Positions 42,123 through 47,802 of a DNA stretch of 50,966 nt are shown here, one piece after another. Origin of the DNA: a virus. Positions within the stretch are counted from its first letter, which is position 1, and each line of letters starts with the position of its first letter. The notes below the pieces were generated by a model. That model was not told the DNA's origin. It saw nothing but the letters and a program-made list of their open reading frames with translations, and made no database searches. The stretch is from IMG/VR virus record IMGVR_UViG_3300036785_000671, positions 1-50,966 of that record; one strand, written 5' to 3'. The position numbers and the translations under genes are program-made.

Positions 42123-42272
42123 CCCCCGAGCTTTCGGCCTGGGGGGCTTAGACTCGGGGGCGAAGGATGCGCTCCACTATGAAGGCGTTTTGAAAGGAGC
42201 ATAAAGATACGCCTCGCGCATCCAGACAGTAGTCTGCTTTGATGGACAAACAAAAGCTGACTACCTTTTTAG
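42123..42272 (+). ncRNA. Candidate structured RNA in the divergent region
   Basis: Three nested elements fill the space between divergent genes. The first is an 8-bp arm CCCCCGAG (42123-42130) with CTCGGGGG (42153-42160). The second is a double stem, GGATGCG (42165-42171) with CGCATCC (42217-42223) enclosing AGGCGT (42183-42188) with ACGCCT (42209-42214). The third is a terminator. No good frame exists on either strand here. A weak promoter-like pair (TTGCTC 42086, AGAAAT 42109) is the only upstream signal I see. Confidence 0.45.
42229..42272 (+). terminator. Intrinsic terminator
   Basis: On the + strand GTAGTC (42229-42234) pairs with GACTAC (42259-42264). After a T-T mismatch GCTTT pairs with AAAGC, and the stem is followed by CTTTTTAG. 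It would end rightward transcripts before the promoter at 42321. Confidence 0.65.
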
Positions 42273-42320
42273 TTTACCAAACCCCACCTTAGAGCACAAG
42301 GGGTAAGAGGGAGCCTCCGC

Positions 42321-42349
42321 TTGTGCTCCGAAAATTGTTGCTTTATGCT
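42321..42349 (+). promoter_or_regulatory. Sigma70-like promoter
   Basis: TTGTGC (-35), 17 bp, TATGCT (-10). The first nine bases resemble those of the leftward promoters at 40131 and 40707 (TTGYGCTCC). The predicted start, about 42356-42357, falls on the ATG of the next gene, suggesting a leaderless message. Confidence 0.7.
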
Positions 42350-42356
42350 TGCGCAT

Positions 42357-42620
42357 ATGCGCGCAAAGACGAACATCCTCGACATTCACACCAAGAAACC
42401 GGTAATCACAAAGGTTCTTGTCAATAGGGCTATGATTTTTGATGTGTTGGACGGTATTCAACAAACCTTAGAAGAGCTTGGGATCGGCACGAAATCCCAC
42501 ATTGAAGTCATGAATGAAATACGCTTTAATGCTTCCTTCAGCCACGAGTTTCGTCAGAATATTTACCCAGAACTAGAAGAATTCCTTTATGAACTTTATG
42601 CAAAAGCTGCTGAAAAATGA
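42357..42620 (+). CDS. Small hypothetical protein
   Basis: An 87-residue protein. The frame is open from a TTG at 42321, but that TTG is the promoter -35 box, so I start at ATG 42357. No ribosome-binding site precedes it, and the mRNA would be leaderless. Helical C-terminus (IQQTLEELGIGTKSHIEVMN ... FRQNIYPELEEFLYELYAKA). The stop overlaps the next start (ATGA). Function unknown. Confidence 0.55.
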   Translation: MRAKTNILDIHTKKPVITKVLVNRAMIFDVLDGIQQTLEELGIGTKSHIEVMNEIRFNASFSHEFRQNIYPELEEFLYELYAKAAEK

Positions 42621-42832
42621 TAAAGTTCTTTTCACGTATAAAAAAGATAGAACATGTTAGAAAATTGAAGAGGGCATGGAAAGAAGGAACTGAAATAAAA
42701 ACTGAATATGATGATATGGGATGGTACGTTTTAATGGAAGGTAGCTGGGAAGCTCTTTATGTGGGGAATGAAGAACCACCAGAGCTAAAAGAAGGGGATG
42801 AAGTAGAAGTTATTATTCAACGCAAATCTTAA
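42617..42832 (+). CDS. Small hypothetical protein
   Basis: A 71-residue protein coupled to its predecessor by an ATGA overlap. A basic, helical start (MIKFFSRIKKIEHVRKLKRA) is followed by a short beta domain (MGWYVLMEGSWEALYVG) and an acidic end with DEVEVIIQRK, reminiscent of small SH3-like proteins. No family recognised. A new promoter begins immediately after its stop. Confidence 0.5.
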   Translation: MIKFFSRIKKIEHVRKLKRAWKEGTEIKTEYDDMGWYVLMEGSWEALYVGNEEPPELKEGDEVEVIIQRKS

Positions 42833-42861
42833 TTGTGTTCCCAGGGGGTTGGCATTATACT
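42833..42861 (+). promoter_or_regulatory. Sigma70-like promoter
   Basis: TTGTGT (-35), 17 bp, TATACT (-10); start near 42868, then an AAAGGAG ribosome-binding site before the 42893 gene. Confidence 0.8.
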
Positions 42862-42892
42862 TTACAGGTAGGCAAAAAGAAAGGAGCTTACT

Positions 42893-43084
42893 ATGAAGTA
42901 TCATCGTTACCACCTCGAGTACCGTTGGGACCATGCAGGAGGTTACTGTGTGGTTGACACCGAAAAAGAACGCAAGGTGGTATTTTCAAGCCTATCCAAG
43001 TCAGAAACCATTGGTGAATGCCAACGACTGAATGGTTATACGGTCGATGGCAATGAACAAACCTACGCGGAACAGGTGCGATAA
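42893..43084 (+). CDS. Small hypothetical protein
   Basis: A 63-residue protein, first of a promoter-led cassette with AAAGGAG eight bases before its ATG. The sequence has a short beta layout (YHLEYRWDHAGGYCVVDTEK ... VVFSSLSKSETIGECQRL). No family recognised. Its stop overlaps the next start (ATAATGG). Confidence 0.55.
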   Translation: MKYHRYHLEYRWDHAGGYCVVDTEKERKVVFSSLSKSETIGECQRLNGYTVDGNEQTYAEQVR

Positions 43085-43359
43085 TGGGTAAGTTTGGATG
43101 GGACCTGCCTCCCGGTTGCAGGCTATCTGATATTCCCGGCAATAGACCAGAAGACGTGCGTATGGAAGCCTTATACGACACGCTTGCGGATATTCTTGTG
43201 GCCGCAGGCTGGTATATTGAGGATGAAAAGGGCGAAAAAGCACTAGAGGCATTAGCCAAAGTCGTAGAGAAAGCCTACGGTGATGGTTACGCCGAAGGTG
43301 CTTCTGATGAACAAATGGCGCAAGCTTATAAAGAGGAAAAAGATGAATACCCAGACTAG
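43084..43359 (+). CDS. Small acidic hypothetical protein
   Basis: A 91-residue protein. It opens with MGKFGWDLPPGCRLSDIPGN, a phrase I associate with small uncharacterised phage proteins, followed by an acidic helical part (LADILVAAGWYIEDEKGEKA, then a YGDGYAEGASDEQM stretch). Coupled to the gene before it by a one-base overlap. Function unknown. Confidence 0.55.
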   Translation: MGKFGWDLPPGCRLSDIPGNRPEDVRMEALYDTLADILVAAGWYIEDEKGEKALEALAKVVEKAYGDGYAEGASDEQMAQAYKEEKDEYPD

Positions 43360-43507
43360 AGTTATTTTGGTGGTGCTCGCACTTATTGCAGCAATCACCA
43401 TTAGTTCCCTGGCAATTATCCGCAGCGCGGGAGCCGGAGTTACGTGTACGACATACGGCGGAAAAGGCCCTGGCGGACATCGTTGGAGCCAGACTACCTG
43501 CCGGTAA
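43343..43507 (+). CDS. Small membrane or secreted peptide
   Basis: A 54-residue protein from ATG 43343, preceded by GAGGAAAAAG. Residues 7-27 (VILVVLALIAAITISSLAII) are a transmembrane helix or signal anchor. The short outside part has two Cys and is Gly/Thr/Arg-rich (TCTTYGGKGPGGHRWSQTTC). It overlaps the previous gene by 17 nt. Likely located in the inner membrane; role unknown. Confidence 0.5.
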   Translation: MNTQTRVILVVLALIAAITISSLAIIRSAGAGVTCTTYGGKGPGGHRWSQTTCR

Positions 43508-43512
43508 AAAAG

Positions 43513-43622
43513 CTTGGAGGACCTTGACTCCTTGACCCGCATTGCGGGGCTTGAGGTGGCGCATTTCCGGGGTTGCTCATGATCCCCGGTTCAACGTGAG
43601 GATATAGCCCTCGACCTCCAAG
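43513..43622 (+). ncRNA. Candidate cloverleaf-like structured RNA
   Basis: An 8-bp closing stem (CTTGGAGG 43513-43520 with CCTCCAAG 43615-43622) encloses a CCCGC/GCGGG hairpin (~43535-43548), a 6-bp CCGGGG/CCCCGG hairpin (43567-43589) and a short GAGG/CCTC stem (~43598-43613), giving a multibranch fold of ~110 nt. It is too long for a tRNA and lacks a T-arm. It lies between the 43343 and 43643 genes, so it is either a processed RNA or a leader. Confidence 0.45.
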
Positions 43623-43642
43623 ACTAATTAGTGGAGTAAAGT

Positions 43643-43843
43643 ATGACAAGACCCAAACCTAAGACTCCAGAATCTATCCAAAAAGAAGCTATGAAAAAAC
43701 GTGTTCGGCAAAAACCGCTTATTGAAAACACTTATGACGGGCGTCCTTTAACCGATGAAATTTTACCTGGTGATCCACTTCTGGAAGCATTAAGAGAAAG
43801 AGGTCACGGTTACGCAGAAGATACAGAAGAACCTAAATCTTAG
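43643..43843 (+). CDS. Small hypothetical protein
   Basis: A 66-residue charged protein. The first third is basic (PKPKTPESIQKEAMKKRVRQ), the rest acidic (DGRPLTDEILPGDPLLEALR, then EDTEEPKS). It follows the cloverleaf-like element after a weak GTGGAG ribosome-binding site. The stop is one base before the next promoter's -35 box. No family recognised. Confidence 0.5.
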   Translation: MTRPKPKTPESIQKEAMKKRVRQKPLIENTYDGRPLTDEILPGDPLLEALRERGHGYAEDTEEPKS

Positions 43844-43872
43844 TTGCAATCTAGTGGTTTTTGCTTTACGCT
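43844..43872 (+). promoter_or_regulatory. Sigma70-like promoter
   Basis: TTGCAA (-35), 17 bp, TACGCT (-10), start near 43879. It directly precedes a ~260-nt non-coding stretch, not a gene. Spacer and -10 closely match the promoters at 39484 and 45643. Confidence 0.75.
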
Positions 43873-43878
43873 TTAAAC

Positions 43879-44135
43879 AATACCCCCTGGCTCCGCACCT
43901 GAAATGGGCCTAGTCCGCGCACGAAGGTGCTCAGTAAGGGTCGCTAACGTAAGGCCAGGATACCGTTAGATCCTTGGAAGTAGCACGGTGAAACTTCCCA
44001 CCTGTCGGTCATGTCGGACCGTCCGATCCCCTAGGCGGACTAGGGGCGTCCAAGTGCGGGAGCTCGCCTACGGGGTGACCGCCACGTACAGGTTTCGGTA
44101 GGCATCCTGGGCATGATGTTAAACTGCCCTTTTTT
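43879..44135 (+). ncRNA. Promoter-driven structured RNA ending in a terminator
   Basis: Stems seen by eye are CCTGGC/GCCAGG (43886-43891/43954-43959) enclosing GCACCT/AGGTGC (43895-43900/43925-43930), ACCGT/ACGGT (43962-43966/43985-43989) crossed by GGAAG/CTTCC (43976-43980/43994-43998), CGGTC/GACCG (44006-44021), a 7-bp CCCCTAG/CTAGGGG hairpin (44028-44046) and GCCTAC/GTAGGC (44066-44071/44098-44103). The 5' ACCCC may pair with GGGGT at 44072. No open frame covers it. It ends in an intrinsic terminator placed right before the next gene's ribosome-binding site, so it may be an RNA gene or a riboswitch-like leader. Not matched to any family I know. Confidence 0.6.
44109..44135 (+). terminator. 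Intrinsic terminator
   Basis: GGGCA (44109-44113) pairs with TGCCC (44125-44129), followed by six T. GGAGG of the next gene begins at once after it, so read-through would be needed to express that gene from the promoter at 43844. Confidence 0.75.
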
Positions 44136-44145
44136 GGAGGTATCC

Positions 44146-44421
44146 ATGCCTAAGCATAAGCGGAAACATCGGGGAAAAGAGCTATCCACAACTGCTACTG
44201 TGACAGAAGTTATGGCAGAAGTTTCAGCAGAACAAGGTGAGCCGGTTGTCACCAATATCCCAGAGTCGCTTGCAGCTATTCGAACTCAAGCTTTACAAAC
44301 TGATGCAGGTGTTCGTACCGAAAGGCTACAAATCCAAGAAGAAACCGCCCGCACCATAGCTGATTTAGAAGCTTGGCGGGATGAAATCGACCGCACTCTT
44401 GCCTTCCTAAAAGCCAGGTAA
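44146..44421 (+). CDS. Small hypothetical coiled-coil protein
   Basis: A 91-residue protein from ATG 44146 with TTGGAGG upstream (an ATG at 44113 lies in the terminator hairpin and is unlikely). A basic start (MPKHKRKHRGKEL) leads to a long helix (TERLQIQEETARTIADLEAW, RDEIDRTLAFLKAR). No family recognised. Its stop overlaps the next start. Confidence 0.55.
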   Translation: MPKHKRKHRGKELSTTATVTEVMAEVSAEQGEPVVTNIPESLAAIRTQALQTDAGVRTERLQIQEETARTIADLEAWRDEIDRTLAFLKAR

Positions 44422-44636
44422 TGAAAACCCCTGTCAAATTTCGGCTAATTCAAACGCCATGCTGCGGACAGTTGCTCTGTTGGGTGAACCCACGGTTGCC
44501 AAACTTCTGTCCCGAATGCGGAGAACGGGTACTAATGAAACTACGACATGAGTGTCCAGAAAACATTCTGGAAACTTATGAAGATGCATGGTTAAGCTAT
44601 AGGAGGAAAAATGAAAAAGCGATTTTGGATGGGTGA
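44421..44636 (+). CDS. Small zinc-ribbon protein
   Basis: A 71-residue protein with CCGQLLCW at residues 14-21 and CPECG at 30-34, a four-Cys zinc ribbon (CCxxxxC ... CxxC). Such proteins often bind nucleic acid or a host protein. The rest is helical. Coupled to its predecessor by a TAATG overlap. Confidence 0.6.
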   Translation: MKTPVKFRLIQTPCCGQLLCWVNPRLPNFCPECGERVLMKLRHECPENILETYEDAWLSYRRKNEKAILDG

Positions 44637-44826
44637 TATAGGTGAAAAAGATGACTTTGGTGCCCCCATTAAAGATGAGTTTATTGATGGCAAAACAAAG
44701 ATGGGACCATGGGCAATCATGTCTATTGATTCTTGGCGACGTTACAGCCACGGTCAATTAGGAATGGGTTGGGGACAACGGTACAAGAAGCAAGAGGATG
44801 GTAGATGGTTGAAAGTAGAGGGGTAG
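44611..44826 (+). CDS. Small hypothetical protein
   Basis: A 71-residue protein with a good AGGAGG ribosome-binding site; it overlaps the zinc-ribbon gene by 26 nt. Contains DFGAPIKDEFIDGKTKMGPW and a Gly/Trp-rich part (YSHGQLGMGWGQRYKK). No family recognised. Confidence 0.6.
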   Translation: MKKRFWMGDIGEKDDFGAPIKDEFIDGKTKMGPWAIMSIDSWRRYSHGQLGMGWGQRYKKQEDGRWLKVEG

Positions 44827-45029
44827 ATTCTGACAACTTTATTCATGCTCATCGCCATGCCTATAAAGCGTGGGTAGATTTTTGCATTCTGCGCAATCAA
44901 TTACCTTCACTATATGATGAACATGAATTGCTGCATTCTATTTCACACCATCTGCGCCACACGGTTTACCGCACAGGATTAGAAGTACCACGGGAACATC
45001 GACACTACGCGCGTCGTTATGGCAAATAG
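44805..45029 (+). CDS. Small His-rich hypothetical protein
   Basis: A 74-residue protein overlapping the previous gene by 22 nt, His-rich (FIHAHRHAYKAW, HELLHSISHHLRHTVY, EHRHYARRYG), helical, possibly metal-binding. The start at 44805 has a GGTAG upstream. No family recognised. Confidence 0.5.
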   Translation: MVESRGVDSDNFIHAHRHAYKAWVDFCILRNQLPSLYDEHELLHSISHHLRHTVYRTGLEVPREHRHYARRYGK

Positions 45030-45219
45030 ACAAGAATTTTCCGATTTTACCGAATGGGCACAAGCCGCACATGACCGTGGTCTGTGGCTGTTCGGTACGA
45101 GTGAAGGCAGCGAAGCTCATCTGTATTATTCTGAAAAAGAAAATCCTTGGGGTAAGCTTCGTGGTTTCTGGGAATACGGCACACACAAAGGATGGTTAGA
45201 ACATGAAGCCTCGCTATAG
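45019..45219 (+). CDS. Small hypothetical protein
   Basis: A 66-residue protein, acidic and aromatic (FSDFTEWAQAAHDRGLWLFG ... FWEYGTHKGWLEHE). It overlaps its neighbours by 11 and 17 nt, showing a tight translational chain. Not recognised. Confidence 0.55.
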   Translation: MANRQEFSDFTEWAQAAHDRGLWLFGTSEGSEAHLYYSEKENPWGKLRGFWEYGTHKGWLEHEASL

Positions 45220-45397
45220 AGTACTGCAAGGACCTAATCGTGGGATATGGTACGTTTACGATAATGATACGAGTGAAAGAGTAAAGTCTTTGCCTACTCG
45301 CAAAGAAGCCCGCCGAGTTACCATTGGTATGAATGCAGGGTGGATACCAAATGAAATGGAAGAAAAGAAAAGCGGAGATCGAACGCCTTCTAGCTAA
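45203..45397 (+). CDS. Small hypothetical protein
   Basis: A 64-residue protein with a short beta-rich front (YRVLQGPNRGIWYVYDNDTS) and a basic back, similar to other minute phage proteins of unknown role. The start overlaps the preceding gene by 17 nt. Confidence 0.55.
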   Translation: MKPRYRVLQGPNRGIWYVYDNDTSERVKSLPTRKEARRVTIGMNAGWIPNEMEEKKSGDRTPSS

Positions 45398-45617
45398 ACA
45401 CGGTAAAGATAGAAGGTTGGCGCGATCTTTCCCGGATCTTAGTGTAGAGCAACGCACCGCTCCCACTTCTAATAGATTGAGCACTCCACCTGTACTCAAA
45501 AAAGAAGTTATGAGGGCTATTCTGGGACCAGATTTTGTCGTAGAACATCTGCACAAATCTGGTTATCAAGTATTCCACCGTAAAGATCTACCGAATCTAG
45601 GTGGGAAGAAGCTGTAA
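45351..45617 (+). CDS. Small basic hypothetical protein
   Basis: An 88-residue protein; the frame is open from 45333, but ATG 45351 is the more likely start, after a GGGTGG. A Lys/Arg-rich helix (KWKKRKAEIERLLAKHGKDR) precedes a mixed C-terminus (ILGPDFVVEHLHKSGYQVFH). It overlaps the previous gene by 47 nt. Possibly nucleic-acid-binding; not recognised. Confidence 0.5.
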   Translation: MKWKKRKAEIERLLAKHGKDRRLARSFPDLSVEQRTAPTSNRLSTPPVLKKEVMRAILGPDFVVEHLHKSGYQVFHRKDLPNLGGKKL

Positions 45618-45642
45618 ACCCGTGGTTTCTGCCAAATCTTAA

Positions 45643-45671
45643 TTGCAATCTAAGTGGTTACGCTTTATACT
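45643..45671 (+). promoter_or_regulatory. Sigma70-like promoter
   Basis: TTGCAA (-35), 17 bp, TATACT (-10), start near 45678; AAAGGAG precedes the 45702 gene. A close relative of the promoter at 43844. Confidence 0.85.
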
Positions 45672-45701
45672 TTACATAGTGGTTCGTGAAAGGAGCCCGC
45701 T

Positions 45702-45896
45702 ATGAAAGTAGGCGACCAAGTGTACATAAGCCCTGATGACCTCGTAGGAGTACCTCCGGAGGTTGCACAGGCAATGGAAGAAGCTGCCAAAATCATTGGC
45801 ATTAAGGAATCCTTTGGTATCAAATTGGCGTTTATCCAATATGCCAATGGCAGCACCGCGGAACTGCCGATAGAACTCTTACACAGGATTCACTAA
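45702..45896 (+). CDS. Small hypothetical protein
   Basis: A 64-residue acidic protein with an AAAGGAG ribosome-binding site. VGDQVYISPDDLVGVPPEVA followed by a helix (MEEAAKIIGIKE) and FIQYANGSTAELPIELLHRI looks like a small folded beta-helix-beta domain. The next gene starts two bases after its stop. Not recognised. Confidence 0.6.
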   Translation: MKVGDQVYISPDDLVGVPPEVAQAMEEAAKIIGIKESFGIKLAFIQYANGSTAELPIELLHRIH

Positions 45897-45897
45897 C

Positions 45898-46071
45898 ATG
45901 ACCTGCAAGCACGAATATCACTTCAATCGTGGTTGTGGCGTAAGAGTTTGTGACCTTTGTGGTGACCACAAGGGGCTTGAGCGCTGCTACTGCGGATGGA
46001 GCAAGACATCACCTGGCAAGGGGCGTGAAGAACTAGAGGAAATGGGGGAAGTAATAGATTCTGAGGATTAA
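45898..46071 (+). CDS. Small Cys-rich zinc-binding protein
   Basis: A 57-residue protein. Cys residues in MTCKHEYH, RGCGVRVCDLCGDHK and ERCYCGW (six Cys, two His near them) fit one or two zinc sites of a treble-clef or ribbon type. The second half is acidic. It lies between the 45702 and 46072 genes with one- to two-base gaps. Likely binds nucleic acid or a host protein. Confidence 0.6.
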   Translation: MTCKHEYHFNRGCGVRVCDLCGDHKGLERCYCGWSKTSPGKGREELEEMGEVIDSED

Positions 46072-46275
46072 ATGGCTCTTGTTTGTCCACTTTGGCCAGA
46101 ATGTGGCTGCGGAACGCAAAGCGGTCCGCATACTTGTGAATATCGAGTGGAATGCTGGCGTCGTTATGGACTATTAGGTATTGATCCACGTAATCCAGAC
46201 CCAGATGGCAGTGACTATCATCTCATGAATAAGGTTGATGAAGAAGTTGCACGTGAATGGGGAAAGAAGATATGA
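46072..46275 (+). CDS. Small Cys-rich hypothetical protein
   Basis: A 67-residue protein. CPLWPECGCG ... HTCEYRVECW (six Cys in ~26 residues) points to a metal-binding or disulfide-rich front. An acidic helical tail follows (DYHLMNKVDEEVAREWGKK). The start directly follows the previous stop. Not recognised. Confidence 0.55.
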   Translation: MALVCPLWPECGCGTQSGPHTCEYRVECWRRYGLLGIDPRNPDPDGSDYHLMNKVDEEVAREWGKKI

Positions 46276-46712
46276 CTGTTTTCATTATTGGTCCTAAAGA
46301 TGTAATACGGCTTAGGGAAGCAACTGCTCGTGCTCGAGCAAAACCTATTCCATGGGATGTGCTCAAACAAGGTCTCACACCAAATCAACCAACTGATCAT
46401 CTTACCCTTGCTGATCGGAAAGGTGTGCCACCGATTCCTCGTGAGCCAGAACAGGTGATCCTGCCGCTCGGTTGGCGCGTTGCAATTACATGCGAAGAAC
46501 AACCTGCCGGGATCCTGCTGCATGTTTCCATGTCATCGCCAGCAGAGCGTAAAGTTCCAACATTTCAAGCGATGGATATGGTTATTGAAGCATGTGGATT
46601 TAGCCCTCGTAATATTGCACGCGCATGGCTTGAAGAATATGAACCCGGGAAAAACGCTATCAACATGTTGGTCGTTATTCAGGCACGTGATGATACATGT
46701 ACTACAACCTGA
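46272..46712 (+). CDS. Hypothetical protein
   Basis: A 146-residue protein from ATG 46272, in an ATGA overlap with the gene before it. The first half (MTVFIIGPKDVIRLREATAR, then PIPWDVLKQGL and PTDHLTLADRKGV) and the second (VILPLGWRVAITCEEQPAGI ... DMVIEACGFSP) give a mixed alpha/beta fold. The HVSMSSPAERKVPTFQAMDM stretch looks like a binding loop. No family recognised. Confidence 0.55.
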   Translation: MTVFIIGPKDVIRLREATARARAKPIPWDVLKQGLTPNQPTDHLTLADRKGVPPIPREPEQVILPLGWRVAITCEEQPAGILLHVSMSSPAERKVPTFQAMDMVIEACGFSPRNIARAWLEEYEPGKNAINMLVVIQARDDTCTTT

Positions 46713-47023
46713 TCAAAACGCCAGATGGATACCGAATGGCCAAGTTCGATGACTGGTGGTTCGTAGATCAAGTCTACAACATCACCTATCGGCGTGGCCG
46801 TTTCTACTGCGATTGCCCACAAGGCGGAAAAGCCCCGACATGCCGTCATCGGGATATGGTGCCTATATTCTGTCGGCATAAGGCTGTCAATTCCGGCAAA
46901 TTCTATTGCTACGAAACCGGGGAATGGTTTCCGGCTATGGAGTCCGAAGGTGCTCCACGGACGCTCCCGAGACGCAGGGAAAGCAGGCACCGAAGCGTCG
47001 TGTCGAGAGACGAGGCCGGTTAG
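46697..47023 (+). CDS. SWIM-type zinc-finger protein
   Basis: A 108-residue protein. Residues ~37-50 (FYCDCPQGGKAPTCRH) match the SWIM zinc finger (CxCx(n)CxH), a nucleic-acid or protein-binding module. Residues 62-81 (KAVNSGKFYCYETGEWFPAM, one short unit) are repeated further on in another frame. The last ~30 residues are Arg-rich and may derive from non-coding DNA. It overlaps the previous gene by 16 nt. Confidence 0.5.
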   Translation: MYYNLIKTPDGYRMAKFDDWWFVDQVYNITYRRGRFYCDCPQGGKAPTCRHRDMVPIFCRHKAVNSGKFYCYETGEWFPAMESEGAPRTLPRRRESRHRSVVSRDEAG

Positions 47024-47073
47024 ACCCTCACCGGCACTTTTCAAAGCTGTCAATTCCGGCAAATTCTATTGCT
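46883..47073 (+). repeat. 28-bp direct repeat, two copies
   Basis: 46883-46910 and 47046-47073 are identical over 28 bp and similar for about 20 bp beyond. They encode AVNSGKFYC in both cases, but the second lies in the +1 frame, 163 bp downstream. The DNA between is GC-rich. Confidence 0.8.
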
Positions 47074-47108
47074 TTGAAACAAATGAATGGCACCCTGCTA
47101 TTTCTTAG
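47010..47108 (+). pseudogene. Frame-shifted remnant of the SWIM-protein repeat unit
   Basis: The frame ending at the TAG 47106-47108 reads KAVNSGKFYCFETNEWHPAI, a second copy of residues 62-80 of the 46697 protein. It has no start codon close by and is out of frame with that gene, whose TAG is at 47021-47023. It looks like a duplicated and broken C-terminus. A hairpin (GCCGGT/ACCGGC, 47015-47035, then ACTTTT) lies at the junction and could be a terminator. Confidence 0.4.
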
Positions 47109-47137
47109 TTGCTTTCTATGTTTCTGTAAAGCATAAT
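47109..47137 (+). promoter_or_regulatory. Sigma70-like promoter
   Basis: TTGCTT (-35), 17 bp, CATAAT (-10), start near 47144, then AAAGGAG before the 47172 gene. Confidence 0.75.
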
Positions 47138-47171
47138 AGTAATAAGGTCGGGTGGCATGAAAGGAGCTACC

Positions 47172-47696
47172 ATGAAGAAATTACTACTCGCCAGTGTGTT
47201 TGCGATTGTCGCAACCACATCGGCAAATGCTTGGACCGATGCTCGCGGGCATTGGTTTGAAGGGCCTGTTGGTCCTTATGGTGACCTGCCGGTGGGTCGT
47301 CGCTTTGAAGCTCCCCCGGCCATCCCTAATTATGTTGCTGACCAGCAGCCTGAAGAAGAGGCACCACCGGAACACCCGCCGGCTCGTGTAACCGTGCCTC
47401 CCCCGTATTCAGGACCGCCACCTATCGGATGGGTGTATGGTCCATATACTCAGTGCGCGAACCCGCCACAGTGTTCCATGGGTGTGGTGAACGTGCAGGC
47501 CGATGGGCTCAACGTTCGTGTTACTCCAAATGGAGCCAGCCCTGCGGTGATGGCATTAGTCAACGGCACTCCACTCTACCCGGTAAAGCGGGAAGGTGAT
47601 TGGTTGCTCGTGGCTGCTGGTTGTGACCTCACGCCGACCTTTGCGTGGTCGTGGACGGCTGGCGTTCCGCTGAACCGGTGTTGGGTTTATTTCTAA
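47172..47696 (+). CDS. Secreted SH3-like protein with signal peptide
   Basis: A 174-residue protein from ATG 47172 (AAAGGAG upstream). Residues 1-20 are a signal peptide (MKKLLLASVFAIVATTSANA, cut after ANA). A Pro-rich stretch (~50-80) leads to a bacterial-SH3-like domain (~100-150: VVNVQADGLNVRVTPNG, then VNGTPLYPVKREGDWLLVAA), ending with a Cys pair. It would act in the periplasm, perhaps binding peptidoglycan or altering the envelope against superinfection. It is first of a four-gene envelope cassette. Confidence 0.6.
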   Translation: MKKLLLASVFAIVATTSANAWTDARGHWFEGPVGPYGDLPVGRRFEAPPAIPNYVADQQPEEEAPPEHPPARVTVPPPYSGPPPIGWVYGPYTQCANPPQCSMGVVNVQADGLNVRVTPNGASPAVMALVNGTPLYPVKREGDWLLVAAGCDLTPTFAWSWTAGVPLNRCWVYF

Positions 47697-47709
47697 AGGG
47701 GAGGGAATA

Positions 47710-47802
47710 ATGGATACTGGAACGGTGGCTGTTAGTCTTCTAATCGTAATCCTCATTTTCTTCGCAGTCTTCGTTTCAATTTGGCCTATTGGAAGATGGT
47801 GA
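47710..47802 (+). CDS. 30-residue membrane peptide
   Basis: A tiny gene with GGGAGGG before its ATG encodes a single hydrophobic helix (SLLIVILIFFAVFVSIW) with a short Trp/Arg end. It starts 13 nt after the SH3-like gene and its stop overlaps the next ATG (TGATG). Likely in the inner membrane, perhaps regulating the neighbours' export or acting as a small toxin-like or holin-like peptide. Confidence 0.55.
   Translation: MDTGTVAVSLLIVILIFFAVFVSIWPIGRW

Noticed and set aside
42321-42356. TTG start giving 12 extra residues to the 42357 protein
   Set aside because: The TTG is the -35 box of a good promoter, so it cannot be in the transcript.
43513-43622. tRNA reading of the cloverleaf-like element
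   Set aside because: Too long, no T-loop or anticodon arm of proper size, no CCA-like end; other parts of the window showed no convincing tRNA either.
46794-47108. 104-codon frame across the SWIM gene end
   Set aside because: Its upstream two thirds overlap the better SWIM frame; only its end (KAVNSGKFYCFETNEW) is protein-like, kept as a remnant.
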